From the NCBI GenBank assembly GCA_028355575.1, contig JAOMSY010000011.1, forward strand, positions 1 through 36,819: a stretch of 36,819 bases of DNA, read 5' to 3'. Shown here piece after piece: positions 25,193 through 34,231 of this stretch. This DNA comes from Francisellaceae bacterium (GTDB lineage: Bacteria > Pseudomonadota > Gammaproteobacteria > Francisellales > Francisellaceae). Each line of letters begins with the position of its first letter. The first letter of the stretch is position 1. Below the pieces are notes generated by a model. That model saw only the letters and a list, made by a program, of their open reading frames with translations. It was not told the origin of the DNA and searched no databases. The position numbers and the translations under genes are program-made.

Positions 25193-26970
25193 TAATTTGA
25201 GTCCTCAGGCACATAAACAAATTTTAACGTGATATTTTTATTGTTATAGCTACTTAAGGTTTGATTAATCACTTGGCACTTTTTGTTTACATCTTGGCTG
25301 CCGATCACATAATAAGTATCATTGTTTGAGACGACAGTGGGCGAAACAAGCTGTTTAGATTGGCATAATTGATTAACATCTGACACATTATAACTAGCCA
25401 ATAATTCATTTAATGTTGGAATAGTGACGTTTTTTGTTAAATATTGATTCAGGCTGTATTTTATTGTCTGTAAATCTGCACTAGATTTAATAAAATAGGG
25501 CTCAGTTTGGTCTGATAAATCATCTTCACAGGTTTGGCTGCTATTACAAGTAGTATTGACTTCATCGTTGGTTAAGGCTTGTTGTTGTATAGCAAAAATT
25601 TGTTTGTGATTCTTAATTAGATTCATCTCTAAAAATGAAGCATCATCTCTATTATTTAATGTGCAAGATTGATTGTCCATTGGCGCTTTTGGGTTCTGAA
25701 ATAATGTCAAACATGAAACTTGGGAGTTTCCAGCAAACGCTTCTTTCATTGAACCGGTTTTAAATAAGCCATAACAAAAAAAGAATAAATAGAATAAAAT
25801 AAACAGCCCTAAAAGTAGACTGAGTAACATAATAAAATATTGATTCCTTAATTTAAAAAATGATCGAATAGGGAGTTTAATATTAGGGATATCACGTTTT
25901 ACTTTATCTTTTTTTACTTTTATTTTTTTAGTATCAGGTGTTTTTGACCACTTTGCCTGCGTTGTTATTTTCGATGTTGCGCCAGTTTGGTTCTTCTTTG
26001 TATTTTTAAGCTCATCAGCATCTAATATTGCTTTTTGAACTTCTTTCATATCGACATATCTGTCTTTACGTTTTAAGGCAAGACATTTATTAAGCACTTT
26101 CTGGTATGATTCAGGCAGACCATCTATTGGTTTAAGCTCACGTTTTTCAGTCAAAACTTCTTTTGCTGTTTTGCCATTATATGGATGTTTACCAGTCAGT
26201 AATTCATATAAAATACAACCAAGTGCATAGATATCATCAGACCAATAAGGTTTTTCGCCTTCTAGCATCTCATAGCTCGCATATTTTGGTGTAAATGCAG
26301 TGAACGTAGTTGGGTCAAAAATAGAGATATCATCACTATTAGAAGGCAGTTTGTCTTTTTGTGTACGAGCAATACCAAAGTCGAATACTTTAACGATATT
26401 TTTGTCATCAACAAAGACATTAGAAGGCTTTAAGTCAGAATGAATAATATTGTGTTTATGGGCATAATCTAATGCAATAGCAATATCAAAACAGATATCA
26501 AAACAATATTTAACATGCTTTGAATCAACTTTGATTGTTGTTTTAGCAAGTTCTTGGATGATTTGTTTTAAATGTTTACCTTTAATCAGTTCCATAACCT
26601 TGTAAACAACATCTCCATCTCGATTAAAGTCATATACTTTTAATAGATTTGGATGCGCAAGCATTTGTTCTTTATAAGTTTCACGTTGCAGAGCAAGTAG
26701 CGATTCAGGATGTTTTCTAACTTCTTTGCTCAATACTTTAATGGCAACATGAAAGTCTTTTTGGCCAGAAGCTTGTTTAATTTTATCAACCGCACGGTAT
26801 ACAACCCCCATGCCACCAACGCCAATAATTTCTTCCAGAATAAATCGACCGCTTAATATTTGGTTTTTATTTGCCATGTCTTTGGCGGATTGTTTATCAA
26901 TGTCTGTCAATGACATGAAAACGGTCTTACTGTCACTAGTAGATTGATCTTGGTCGTGGTGAATGGTCAT
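25192..26970 (-). CDS. transmembrane Ser/Thr protein kinase of the T6SS locus
   Basis: 592 residues. A cytoplasmic Hanks-type kinase domain (about 41-315) has glycine loop GVGGMGVV (50-57), ATP lysine 78 in VAIKVL, catalytic loop HSDLKPSN with Asp179, and DFG at 197-199. A basic linker and one membrane helix (about 378-402) follow. The remaining 190 residues are a cysteine-containing extracytoplasmic domain with no recognised fold. HSD replaces HRD, making it a non-RD type kinase. It follows tssC by 18 bases. In Pseudomonas the kinase PpkA controls T6SS assembly through Fha; by position this protein may do likewise. No phosphatase or Fha gene is in the window. Confidence 0.93.
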   Translation of the reverse strand: MTIHHDQDQSTSDSKTVFMSLTDIDKQSAKDMANKNQILSGRFILEEIIGVGGMGVVYRAVDKIKQASGQKDFHVAIKVLSKEVRKHPESLLALQRETYKEQMLAHPNLLKVYDFNRDGDVVYKVMELIKGKHLKQIIQELAKTTIKVDSKHVKYCFDICFDIAIALDYAHKHNIIHSDLKPSNVFVDDKNIVKVFDFGIARTQKDKLPSNSDDISIFDPTTFTAFTPKYASYEMLEGEKPYWSDDIYALGCILYELLTGKHPYNGKTAKEVLTEKRELKPIDGLPESYQKVLNKCLALKRKDRYVDMKEVQKAILDADELKNTKKNQTGATSKITTQAKWSKTPDTKKIKVKKDKVKRDIPNIKLPIRSFFKLRNQYFIMLLSLLLGLFILFYLFFFCYGLFKTGSMKEAFAGNSQVSCLTLFQNPKAPMDNQSCTLNNRDDASFLEMNLIKNHKQIFAIQQQALTNDEVNTTCNSSQTCEDDLSDQTEPYFIKSSADLQTIKYSLNQYLTKNVTIPTLNELLASYNVSDVNQLCQSKQLVSPTVVSNNDTYYVIGSQDVNKKCQVINQTLSSYNNKNITLKFVYVPEDSN

Positions 26971-26988
26971 GTGCTATAACTGGGTATG

Positions 26989-28473
26989 TTATTCTTTATC
27001 TTGATCTAATTTTCCAACAAGTGATAGTGTGATATCAGCACCTTGATATTTAAAGTGCGGCTTAACAAGGATTTTAACGCCATACCAACCTGCTTGACCT
27101 TCAATTTCTGAAACCGTCACAGATGCTTCTTTTAGAGGTTTAATACTTCTAATTTCTGGAGAAGGATTGTCTTGGTTTGCAACGTATTGAGATAACCATT
27201 CGTTAAGTTCACGTTGTAAATCCATGGAATTCTTCCAGCTACCTAATTGTTCACGTTGTAACACTTTAAGGTAATGAGCAATTCGACTTACAATAAACAT
27301 ATAAGGTAATTGGCCGCCTAGTCGATAATTTAGTTCAGCCTCTTTGCCTTCCTTAGAAATACCAAAACGTTTTGCTTTTTGAATTGAATTTGCAGAAAAG
27401 AAGCTAGCATTGTCGCTGCCTTTACGATACGTAAGAGGAATAAAACCATTTTCTGATAATTCATATTCACGTCGGTCTGAAACTAAGACTTCAGTTGGTA
27501 TTTTAGTTTCAAGATCACCTAATGATTCGAAGTTATGGATTGGTAAATCTTCAACTGAACCACCACTTGTTGGGCCAATAATATTAGGGCACCATCTATA
27601 TTTCGCAAAACTATCTGCTAAACGTGAAGCAAATGCATAGGATGTATTTGCCCAAGAATAATCAGCATGGTCTGTTGCTGTTTCTTTGTAATTGAATGAT
27701 TTAACTGGATTCTCAATTGGGTCGTATGGCGCACGTAATAAAAATCTTGGCATAGTTAGGCCAATATAACGCGAATCTTCAGCTTCACGTAATGAGTTCC
27801 ATTTGGTATAAGCTTTTTGTTCAAATAGAGCGTCAAAATCTTTAATGCTGGCAATTTCTTCAATTGAATTAACGCCAAACATTTTAGGTGATGCCGCTGC
27901 AATAAATGGTGAGTGAGAAACAGCTGAAACGCCTGCAATATCTTGAAGTAATTTTACATCAGGTGTTGAGTGGCTAAATTCGTAGTTACCTAAAATGGCA
28001 CCAATTGGCTCGCCACCAAACTGACCATATTCAGCAGTATAAACATGTTTATACAGGCCTGACTCACTTAACTCAGCAGCGTCTTCGAAGTCATCAATTA
28101 AGTCTTCTTTTGAGACGTTTAGAAAATTAATACGAATATTCTCACGGAATTCTGTGCGATCTACAGTAAATTTTAAACCTCTCCAAGCAGATTCAAGTTT
28201 TTGATAGTCTTCATTATGTATGATTTCATCTACTTGATTTGACATTTTCGCGTCTATGTCGGCAATAAAATTGTCAATTAATGCTCTATCTACTTTTTCA
28301 GCATTTGAATCATGTTTAACAATTTCCCCTAATAGTGCAGTTAAACCAGCTTGTGTTTCATCAGCTTGTTCTTGATCACGTGTACTACCAATTGCATCAT
28401 CTAGAAGTTCTTCAAGCAAACTAGTTTTTGTTGTAGTGCCTTTAGACGATTGTTTTGCTGCATCGTTACTCAT
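26989..28473 (-). CDS. tssC: T6SS contractile sheath large subunit TssC
   Basis: VipB/ImpC-family sheath protein, 494 residues, the usual family length. With TssB it polymerises into the contractile sheath around the Hcp tube. Recognisable segments: YQKLESAWRGLKFTVDRTEF, YGQFGGEPIGAILGNYEFSH, LLQDIAGVSAVSHSPFIAAASP, LRAPYDPIENPVKSFNY and a C-terminal region with VANQDNPSPEIRSIKPLKEASVTV. The start at 28473 has an AAGGAA site, and tssB ends 13 bases before it. Confidence 0.97.
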   Translation of the reverse strand: MSNDAAKQSSKGTTTKTSLLEELLDDAIGSTRDQEQADETQAGLTALLGEIVKHDSNAEKVDRALIDNFIADIDAKMSNQVDEIIHNEDYQKLESAWRGLKFTVDRTEFRENIRINFLNVSKEDLIDDFEDAAELSESGLYKHVYTAEYGQFGGEPIGAILGNYEFSHSTPDVKLLQDIAGVSAVSHSPFIAAASPKMFGVNSIEEIASIKDFDALFEQKAYTKWNSLREAEDSRYIGLTMPRFLLRAPYDPIENPVKSFNYKETATDHADYSWANTSYAFASRLADSFAKYRWCPNIIGPTSGGSVEDLPIHNFESLGDLETKIPTEVLVSDRREYELSENGFIPLTYRKGSDNASFFSANSIQKAKRFGISKEGKEAELNYRLGGQLPYMFIVSRIAHYLKVLQREQLGSWKNSMDLQRELNEWLSQYVANQDNPSPEIRSIKPLKEASVTVSEIEGQAGWYGVKILVKPHFKYQGADITLSLVGKLDQDKE

Positions 28474-28486
28474 GTAAATTCCTTAA

Positions 28487-28993
28487 TTATTTATCTTCTT
28501 CAGATGGTTTAATGCCAAGTTCATTGCATAAGCTCTCACGAGTTTTAGGGTCAGTGATAATTGCTTGGAGTTTTTTGCGGAATTTAGGCACATTGCCAAG
28601 CGGACTCTTTAAGGCAACGAGTGTATCGCGTAATTCCTTGAGTTTTCTCAATTCTGGCACTTGTTCAACTATAGCATCAGGATTAAAATCGCTGTACTTA
28701 TTAAATTTTAAATTAACAGGAAGCTCTTCATCTTCATCAGCCTTATCATCAATTCGATTAGGTGTGTTAATGTTAATTTCTAGGTTGTGTGCTTGCATAA
28801 CATCATTAAAGTTATGTTTATTAATGCTAACTTGTTTACGCTCTTCAATTAAAGAATCATCTTCTCGAAGTGTATAGTCACCTACCATTAATAATTTTAA
28901 TGGCAATTCCTTTTCTTCGGTCATATTGCCATGGGGCTTATATTTAATATTAATGCGCTCTTTTGGTGCGACTGTGCCTTCTTTTTGTGCCAT
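28487..28993 (-). CDS. tssB: T6SS contractile sheath small subunit TssB
   Basis: VipA/ImpB-family sheath protein, 168 residues (family about 160-180). The N-terminal APKERINIKYKP and LPLKLLMVGDYTLRED are typical; a C-terminal helical region (PELRKLKELRDTLVALKSPLGNVPKFRKKL) interacts with TssC in known structures. It heads the tssB-tssC-kinase-membrane protein run, with a probable extended -10 promoter about 65 bases upstream. Confidence 0.97.
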   Translation of the reverse strand: MAQKEGTVAPKERINIKYKPHGNMTEEKELPLKLLMVGDYTLREDDSLIEERKQVSINKHNFNDVMQAHNLEININTPNRIDDKADEDEELPVNLKFNKYSDFNPDAIVEQVPELRKLKELRDTLVALKSPLGNVPKFRKKLQAIITDPKTRESLCNELGIKPSEEDK

Positions 28994-29058
28994 AACAAAT
29001 TGCCTCTTATTTTGTAATACAAATAATGTTAATCGTTGAAATAAAATAAAGTATCAAG

Positions 29059-29067
29059 ATTATAACA
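29059..29067 (-). promoter_or_regulatory. extended -10 promoter upstream of tssB
   Basis: On the minus strand TGTTATAAT, a perfect TATAAT (29059-29064) with the TGn extension. No good -35 is present, as is usual for this promoter class. It lies in the 196-base gap between tssA and tssB and predicts a 5' leader of about 60 bases. It would let the sheath genes be expressed apart from the tssM-tssA genes. No terminator is evident after tssA. Confidence 0.5.
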
Positions 29068-29189
29068 TCTCTTTAGTAATATATTTTAGTTAAAAAAACA
29101 TTCAAAATCCTATAAAAAGGGTTGATTTGGTATAAAAACTTAAAATTACAATAATTACCCTGCTTATTATTAAAGTAAACACCTGGACA

Positions 29190-30836
29190 TCAATTTCCAT
29201 CATCAATATCTAAAGTGTCACTTTGGTTAAATTTATCAGGGCAATATTTACTAATTGTTGAAAAAACTTGTTTTTGTCGTAATAGTTGGTCATTTGTTTT
29301 TTCATCTTCGATAGCGTTATAGCACTCCCAGAGTTGAAGACAGACTTGTGTTGCTAGCTGAGGGATCAGTTCAAATACTAATGCTTTAGATGTAAGTTTT
29401 TTATAAGCTTGCTCTAGAATATTCAAGGCCACATTATCTTGTCCATCTTCTTTTAGATTTAATGCTAAATTTAATTGTAAACTTAATTTTTCCCGATAAG
29501 AGTGTGTGGCGCGAAACCTTTCTGTAATTTGCTCAATTGCTGAGCGCCCTTGAATATCATTTTGAATAAGTTCGTCAAGTAGTTGATTGGGCTGTGATGC
29601 GTTAACAGATAGCACTTCATTTAAAATCCATCTTAAGACATGAGGGCTTGCACATTGGGGGCCGTCAGGATATTGTTGTTCAATTAGGTCAATATTCCTG
29701 TTTAATAAAGCTTTTAATTTATTTTTAATCGCAATGATGATCTTACGTGAATGAGGGTTATCTGCTAGCTTTAAAAGACATTGAGTCTGATAATATTGAA
29801 TATCAAAATGAAAGGGTGTACTGAAAAATAACGATTCAAAAGCGGTTAAGGCTGCTTCAAACTGACCTTCTTGATAAAGCTTAAGCGCAGTATGATATTC
29901 AGTTATAGGGTAGATAGATGCTTCAATACGACTGATTGGGTTTGGTAGAGATAAAATTGACTCTCCCCACAATAAAGACCGATGTAATTCAAAGACTTCA
30001 GCTTGTAAATTATCAATATCAAACGGCAGGTGCGTGGATTGTATGTGGCGTAAGAACAGCGGATAAATATTCTCAGGGTTTAATGACTCAACTAGCTCGT
30101 TGTCATCATCTTCAAAAATGATTTCATCAACATCAGGCAAATCAAATAATTCATCTAATGGCTCTTTATCATTACCTTGTTCTTTAGGTTTTTTTTCATT
30201 CTCTTTTGCTACTTTCTTGGCTTCTTCTTTCTCTGCTTCTTCCTTTAATTTTTGTGCAGCTTCTTTTTCTTTAGCTGCTTGTTTTATTTGCTTCTCTTCC
30301 AGTGCATATTGATATGATTTAAACGTACTGAAAAAACTAACGGCTTGATCTTCGCAATAATCCAGCATCCAGTCTTTAATTTTCTTTGAGAATTCAGCAA
30401 TTCTAACTAACTGTTCATGAGGGGTGGTGGATATATCTTTTGAACCTATTTCTTCAAGAAGCTGTTTGCGTAACCATTCAAAACTTGCCGCACGCGCTCG
30501 TTTCTTTTTCTTATTTGGATAAATATCATCCCCAAGCTGCTCAAGAGAGACTGCTAATATTTCAAGACCCGCAGAAAGCCCTTTTTCTTTTTCAATTTGG
30601 TAGAGTGCATAAATTAAATAACATATAGGTTTAATGTGTTTTGCTTCTTCTGACAAAAGCTGTTTAGATTTTTCAATAATAAGTTCATAGTCAGGTTTTT
30701 CACCTGTAATTGACTGTAATTTAGCTATTTCGTCAGCAATATCTAAAAAATTTTCGGTATATTGTGCTTCAGATAATTCTAATGGTGATTTTATGTCTTT
30801 TGTACAATTATCAACAATATGTGTTAGATCGCTCAT
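29190..30836 (-). CDS. tssA: T6SS protein TssA (ImpA N-terminal, VasJ-like C-terminal)
   Basis: 548 residues. The N-terminal ImpA_N domain (about 15-130) shows SKQLLSEEAKHIKPICYLIYAL, GLSAGLEILAVSLEQLGDDIYP and a lysine/arginine-rich stretch before FEWL. A highly charged coiled coil (about 178-216, repeated KEKEAAQKLKEEAEKEE) links it to a C-terminal helical VasJ-like part, e.g. LYQEGQFEAALTAFESLFFSTPFHFDIQYYQ. TssA proteins prime or cap the growing sheath and contact the baseplate and membrane complex. It follows the second tssM after 88 bases. Confidence 0.92.
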   Translation of the reverse strand: MSDLTHIVDNCTKDIKSPLELSEAQYTENFLDIADEIAKLQSITGEKPDYELIIEKSKQLLSEEAKHIKPICYLIYALYQIEKEKGLSAGLEILAVSLEQLGDDIYPNKKKKRARAASFEWLRKQLLEEIGSKDISTTPHEQLVRIAEFSKKIKDWMLDYCEDQAVSFFSTFKSYQYALEEKQIKQAAKEKEAAQKLKEEAEKEEAKKVAKENEKKPKEQGNDKEPLDELFDLPDVDEIIFEDDDNELVESLNPENIYPLFLRHIQSTHLPFDIDNLQAEVFELHRSLLWGESILSLPNPISRIEASIYPITEYHTALKLYQEGQFEAALTAFESLFFSTPFHFDIQYYQTQCLLKLADNPHSRKIIIAIKNKLKALLNRNIDLIEQQYPDGPQCASPHVLRWILNEVLSVNASQPNQLLDELIQNDIQGRSAIEQITERFRATHSYREKLSLQLNLALNLKEDGQDNVALNILEQAYKKLTSKALVFELIPQLATQVCLQLWECYNAIEDEKTNDQLLRQKQVFSTISKYCPDKFNQSDTLDIDDGN

Positions 30837-30924
30837 GCTGTGCCTATATTAATCAATGCATTAATAAAAATAGCTATTTTATTAATAGAATTAAAGATCC
30901 AAGCCAAATGCTATTGTGCTTTAT

Positions 30925-33900
30925 TTAATCATCTGGATTACAGTTGAATGAATGTAAACTAAATAAAGCAGGGAAGTAACCATTTCCATTGACTTGAATG
31001 TTGAATACCGCTTTCCGATTATCGTGCTTAAAAGCAACTTGGAATTCACTGACATCTTTTGATGAAATCAACTCACTCGTTTGGAGTAGTTTAATGAAGC
31101 CCCATAAACCATAATAGCTATTTGTATAATGATCACCATTTACATAGGTATAAGTAACCGTGACATTATTATCTTTTTCTGGCCAGTTTACTTTTGTTGC
31201 ATAGATTGGGCCATTGTTATAAAGAATATTATTATCGTTATAGTGAATGTTTATCTGAGATAAATTTTGACTCAGATATTGTGGTGTCAGAGTGACTGAA
31301 AGTGAGGGAAGATTGTCATCCCCATTAAAAAATAGACCGTTGATTTCATATGCTGTAATTAGCGTTTTAGCCAGTTTTTCGGGTAATTTAAATGTCACGC
31401 CAAATCTGCTAATAAATATAGCTTGTCCTGTTTTTTTATCCTCATAAACAAAGGGTAATGCATAGTTTTTAATAAAACGCATCACGAGTTTGTCATTGCC
31501 AAAGAAAGCGGCAAAGCGCTTGCTGCTAATATCATTGCTACTATTTTCAACAAACGGTGCGACATCAGAAAAATTTAATTGACAGGAAGGTTGAATTTGT
31601 TGCTTCCACAGCTCTGTAATATAAGTCTGTGCTAAGTTGAATACGGCAAGTGTTGTGTCATGAGTAAGCGTTGTTAACCAGCCTTTAATAGGTTCGGGCG
31701 AATCATCTGCAATTTTCATAATATCAGTTAATGGATTTGGTTTGCCTGTTGCAATGGTGCGGGCAAATAAGTAAGATTGCTCACCTTCATTTTCAGAGGT
31801 TTGGATAACCAATAGAAGCTCATGCAGGTTATTAATTTCTTGTAATAACTTTTGCGTTAATTGCGTGTTATTTGCAAACACTTTTATTTGTGCAATATAA
31901 CTAGAATATCCGTTTGCATTATCGTTATCAAAATTATCTGATACTTGGCTAGCCGCAACTAATAATGGAGAGTTAGGAGCAGATAATAGTTTTGTAATTG
32001 ATACCGCAGATTGAATGCTATCAAATGACTTTAATTTAAGATCTGCATAATTCTGTTGCCAGATTTGATCATAATCATGCCAGTATAAACTTTTAACACC
32101 TGTGGTAATCGTGCCGATGTTAGCTTCATTGAAACCACCTGTTTCATTTCCGAAAACCCATTGCTGTGCAGCAGCTTGTTTAATCGATGGTGATATATTC
32201 GATTTAATGAAGTTGGACCAACCGTCTTGTGTATATAAGTAAGGCAGGCTTATTGGATTTTTAAATGCTCGATCTGCGGCCTTTCCTCCAATCATTAATG
32301 GTGGAAATGCTTTTAGACTGGCACTGGTTTTTAATGTGACATATGAACGGATAATGGCGCTGTCATCACCTAACGTAGATCGAGCTTGACCAATAAGTTG
32401 CGTGTCTACTTCAGCAGGGCTTAGTTGTAAGTCCAATAAGTCAGATAATAGCATAGAAAGCGCATTTGCAGTTTTGGTGTTACCTGTATAGGTATCCTGC
32501 CAATATTTCGACATTAATTGCTCAACTTGATCTCGATTCAGATATTTTAGTTGGTTAAACATTAAGTAACTGCTCAACCATCTATAAAGCTCTGATTTCA
32601 TTACCAGGGCATCATATTGGTTATATGAAGACCAATCTTTATTAACAAAATTAGAGACTTGACCCTGCATTGACTTAAGAACAAATGGTAAAAATGTTGC
32701 CATTAATTGTTGATGATAAAACCCAGTGACTTTTGTATCTAGTTTATCTGGAAAAGAGAAGCCTAAATGTACCCACCAATCGTCATATTCAGTCTCTTGT
32801 AAATAGGCACTGTCTCTTAGAATCATTAAGGCTCTGACATTTATGCCAACGGTAGTAATATTTTCTGAATTTTTATTTGCAGTATCGTAGGCAAGCATGT
32901 CTTGGTTGATTTGTGAAATATAGGTTGTTGAGCTGGTAAAGCCAGTTATCCAGGCTATCACTAAAATAATGACGAGTAAGATAATGCCAGCAAGTGTGAA
33001 TTGTTTAAATTGATTGGATAAATTAATGAAGCGCTCACCAATACTTCCCATTGATGCTTCACGTAAAATAACCTGATTAAAAATATTCGAAACAAAATAG
33101 GGATGGCTAGTTTGTTTAATTACTTGGTGTTCTTGTACCTCTGCAGCAGCAAAATATACACCTCTTACTTTCACTTTATCATAATAGCTGCTTTGTGCGA
33201 TGGCCCCCTGCAGTAATTTTTCAATCTTGGATTCTAAGAATGCAAAAAATCTAGGGAATTGGAAGGCATTTTGATTTTTAGTCGCATCATTTGCTTGGCG
33301 AATACTTGAAAATAAACAATTATTCAATCGATCTAAAAGCTCTTGGTGGTAGGTGCTGAACAGTTCAATACTATCTTTATGGGGAACAGGAACCTTGTGT
33401 GGAAAAGTAATGCCCCAAATTTGTTCTCTGTCTGCAGCTGAATAGGAAGTAAAGAATTCTTTAAAGCCAGGGATTTTATCCATCATCGAAATCACAACAT
33501 ATACTGGTATGTTTGTAATCCCAATTTTGCTAATACTCTCCATCATCTCACGTAATTCATTAATTTTAATTTCAAGCTGGTGTTCATCACTTAATAATAG
33601 TTCGTCTGCGTTGATGGTAAGTACAATGCCGTTAATGGGTGCGACAGGGCGAGCAAAAGCCAATACTCTTAAAAATCGACTCCAACTGGTTTCTTCTTCC
33701 TCGCCGGCTTGGGCAAGTATGCGACCACTCACATCTAGGAATACGGCTTCGTCTGAAACATACCAATTACAGTCATCTACCATTTGGCTATTATGTTTTG
33801 TTGAAGATGTCCGCTGCCAAGCAAAATTAAGTCCTGACTGCTCAACTAAAGTTGTTTTACCAGAGCTTTTTGAGCCAATCACTAAATACCAAGGTCGTTT

Positions 33901-34212
33901 ATATAGGTGTGTGCCTTTCAGAAATTTTGCACCACGCGTAATATATTCGATTGTCTCATTTAAATGTTTTTTTAGTTGGGTGAGTGTTTTTCCATCTTGC
34001 TCGCTTAAGTCAACAATCTTAACTTTAAGCGTGAAAAATAAACTTAGAAAATACCAAATTACGCCAATTAACAATAAAAATAACAAACGAATGACAAAAG
34101 GACCCAAAGGTCGGTATTCATCTATCGAAATTAATGGACCAACGAATAAGACGAGCAAAATAATGCAAACCCAAATGACGATATTGATTTTTGTTTTTCG
34201 ATTCATATTCAT
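30925..34212 (-). CDS. tssM: T6SS membrane-complex protein TssM, second tandem copy
   Basis: IcmF/VasK-family protein, 1095 residues. Two N-terminal helices (about 9-28 and 39-60) are followed by a cytoplasmic NTPase-like domain with Walker A GSKSSGKTT (113-121) and DVSG (160-163). The usual TKxD nucleotide motif is replaced by SMMD before KIPGF. A third helix (about 406-424) leads to the periplasmic TssM region, ending in a beta-rich domain with YLYTQDGW, SLYWHDYDQIWQQNYADL and PALFSLHSFNC. It joins TssL and TssJ in the trans-envelope complex. It starts 19 bases after another tssM-like gene of the same architecture, so it is complete in itself and not the second half of a split gene. Confidence 0.95.
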   Translation of the reverse strand: MNMNRKTKINIVIWVCIILLVLFVGPLISIDEYRPLGPFVIRLLFLLLIGVIWYFLSLFFTLKVKIVDLSEQDGKTLTQLKKHLNETIEYITRGAKFLKGTHLYKRPWYLVIGSKSSGKTTLVEQSGLNFAWQRTSSTKHNSQMVDDCNWYVSDEAVFLDVSGRILAQAGEEEETSWSRFLRVLAFARPVAPINGIVLTINADELLLSDEHQLEIKINELREMMESISKIGITNIPVYVVISMMDKIPGFKEFFTSYSAADREQIWGITFPHKVPVPHKDSIELFSTYHQELLDRLNNCLFSSIRQANDATKNQNAFQFPRFFAFLESKIEKLLQGAIAQSSYYDKVKVRGVYFAAAEVQEHQVIKQTSHPYFVSNIFNQVILREASMGSIGERFINLSNQFKQFTLAGIILLVIILVIAWITGFTSSTTYISQINQDMLAYDTANKNSENITTVGINVRALMILRDSAYLQETEYDDWWVHLGFSFPDKLDTKVTGFYHQQLMATFLPFVLKSMQGQVSNFVNKDWSSYNQYDALVMKSELYRWLSSYLMFNQLKYLNRDQVEQLMSKYWQDTYTGNTKTANALSMLLSDLLDLQLSPAEVDTQLIGQARSTLGDDSAIIRSYVTLKTSASLKAFPPLMIGGKAADRAFKNPISLPYLYTQDGWSNFIKSNISPSIKQAAAQQWVFGNETGGFNEANIGTITTGVKSLYWHDYDQIWQQNYADLKLKSFDSIQSAVSITKLLSAPNSPLLVAASQVSDNFDNDNANGYSSYIAQIKVFANNTQLTQKLLQEINNLHELLLVIQTSENEGEQSYLFARTIATGKPNPLTDIMKIADDSPEPIKGWLTTLTHDTTLAVFNLAQTYITELWKQQIQPSCQLNFSDVAPFVENSSNDISSKRFAAFFGNDKLVMRFIKNYALPFVYEDKKTGQAIFISRFGVTFKLPEKLAKTLITAYEINGLFFNGDDNLPSLSVTLTPQYLSQNLSQINIHYNDNNILYNNGPIYATKVNWPEKDNNVTVTYTYVNGDHYTNSYYGLWGFIKLLQTSELISSKDVSEFQVAFKHDNRKAVFNIQVNGNGYFPALFSLHSFNCNPDD

Positions 34213-34231
34213 GTTGCCACTCTATATTTTG

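Noticed and set aside
28455-28877. Plus-strand open frame of 140 codons opposite tssB
   Set aside because: Antisense to a well-conserved tssB; serine/leucine-rich shadow without recognisable domain.
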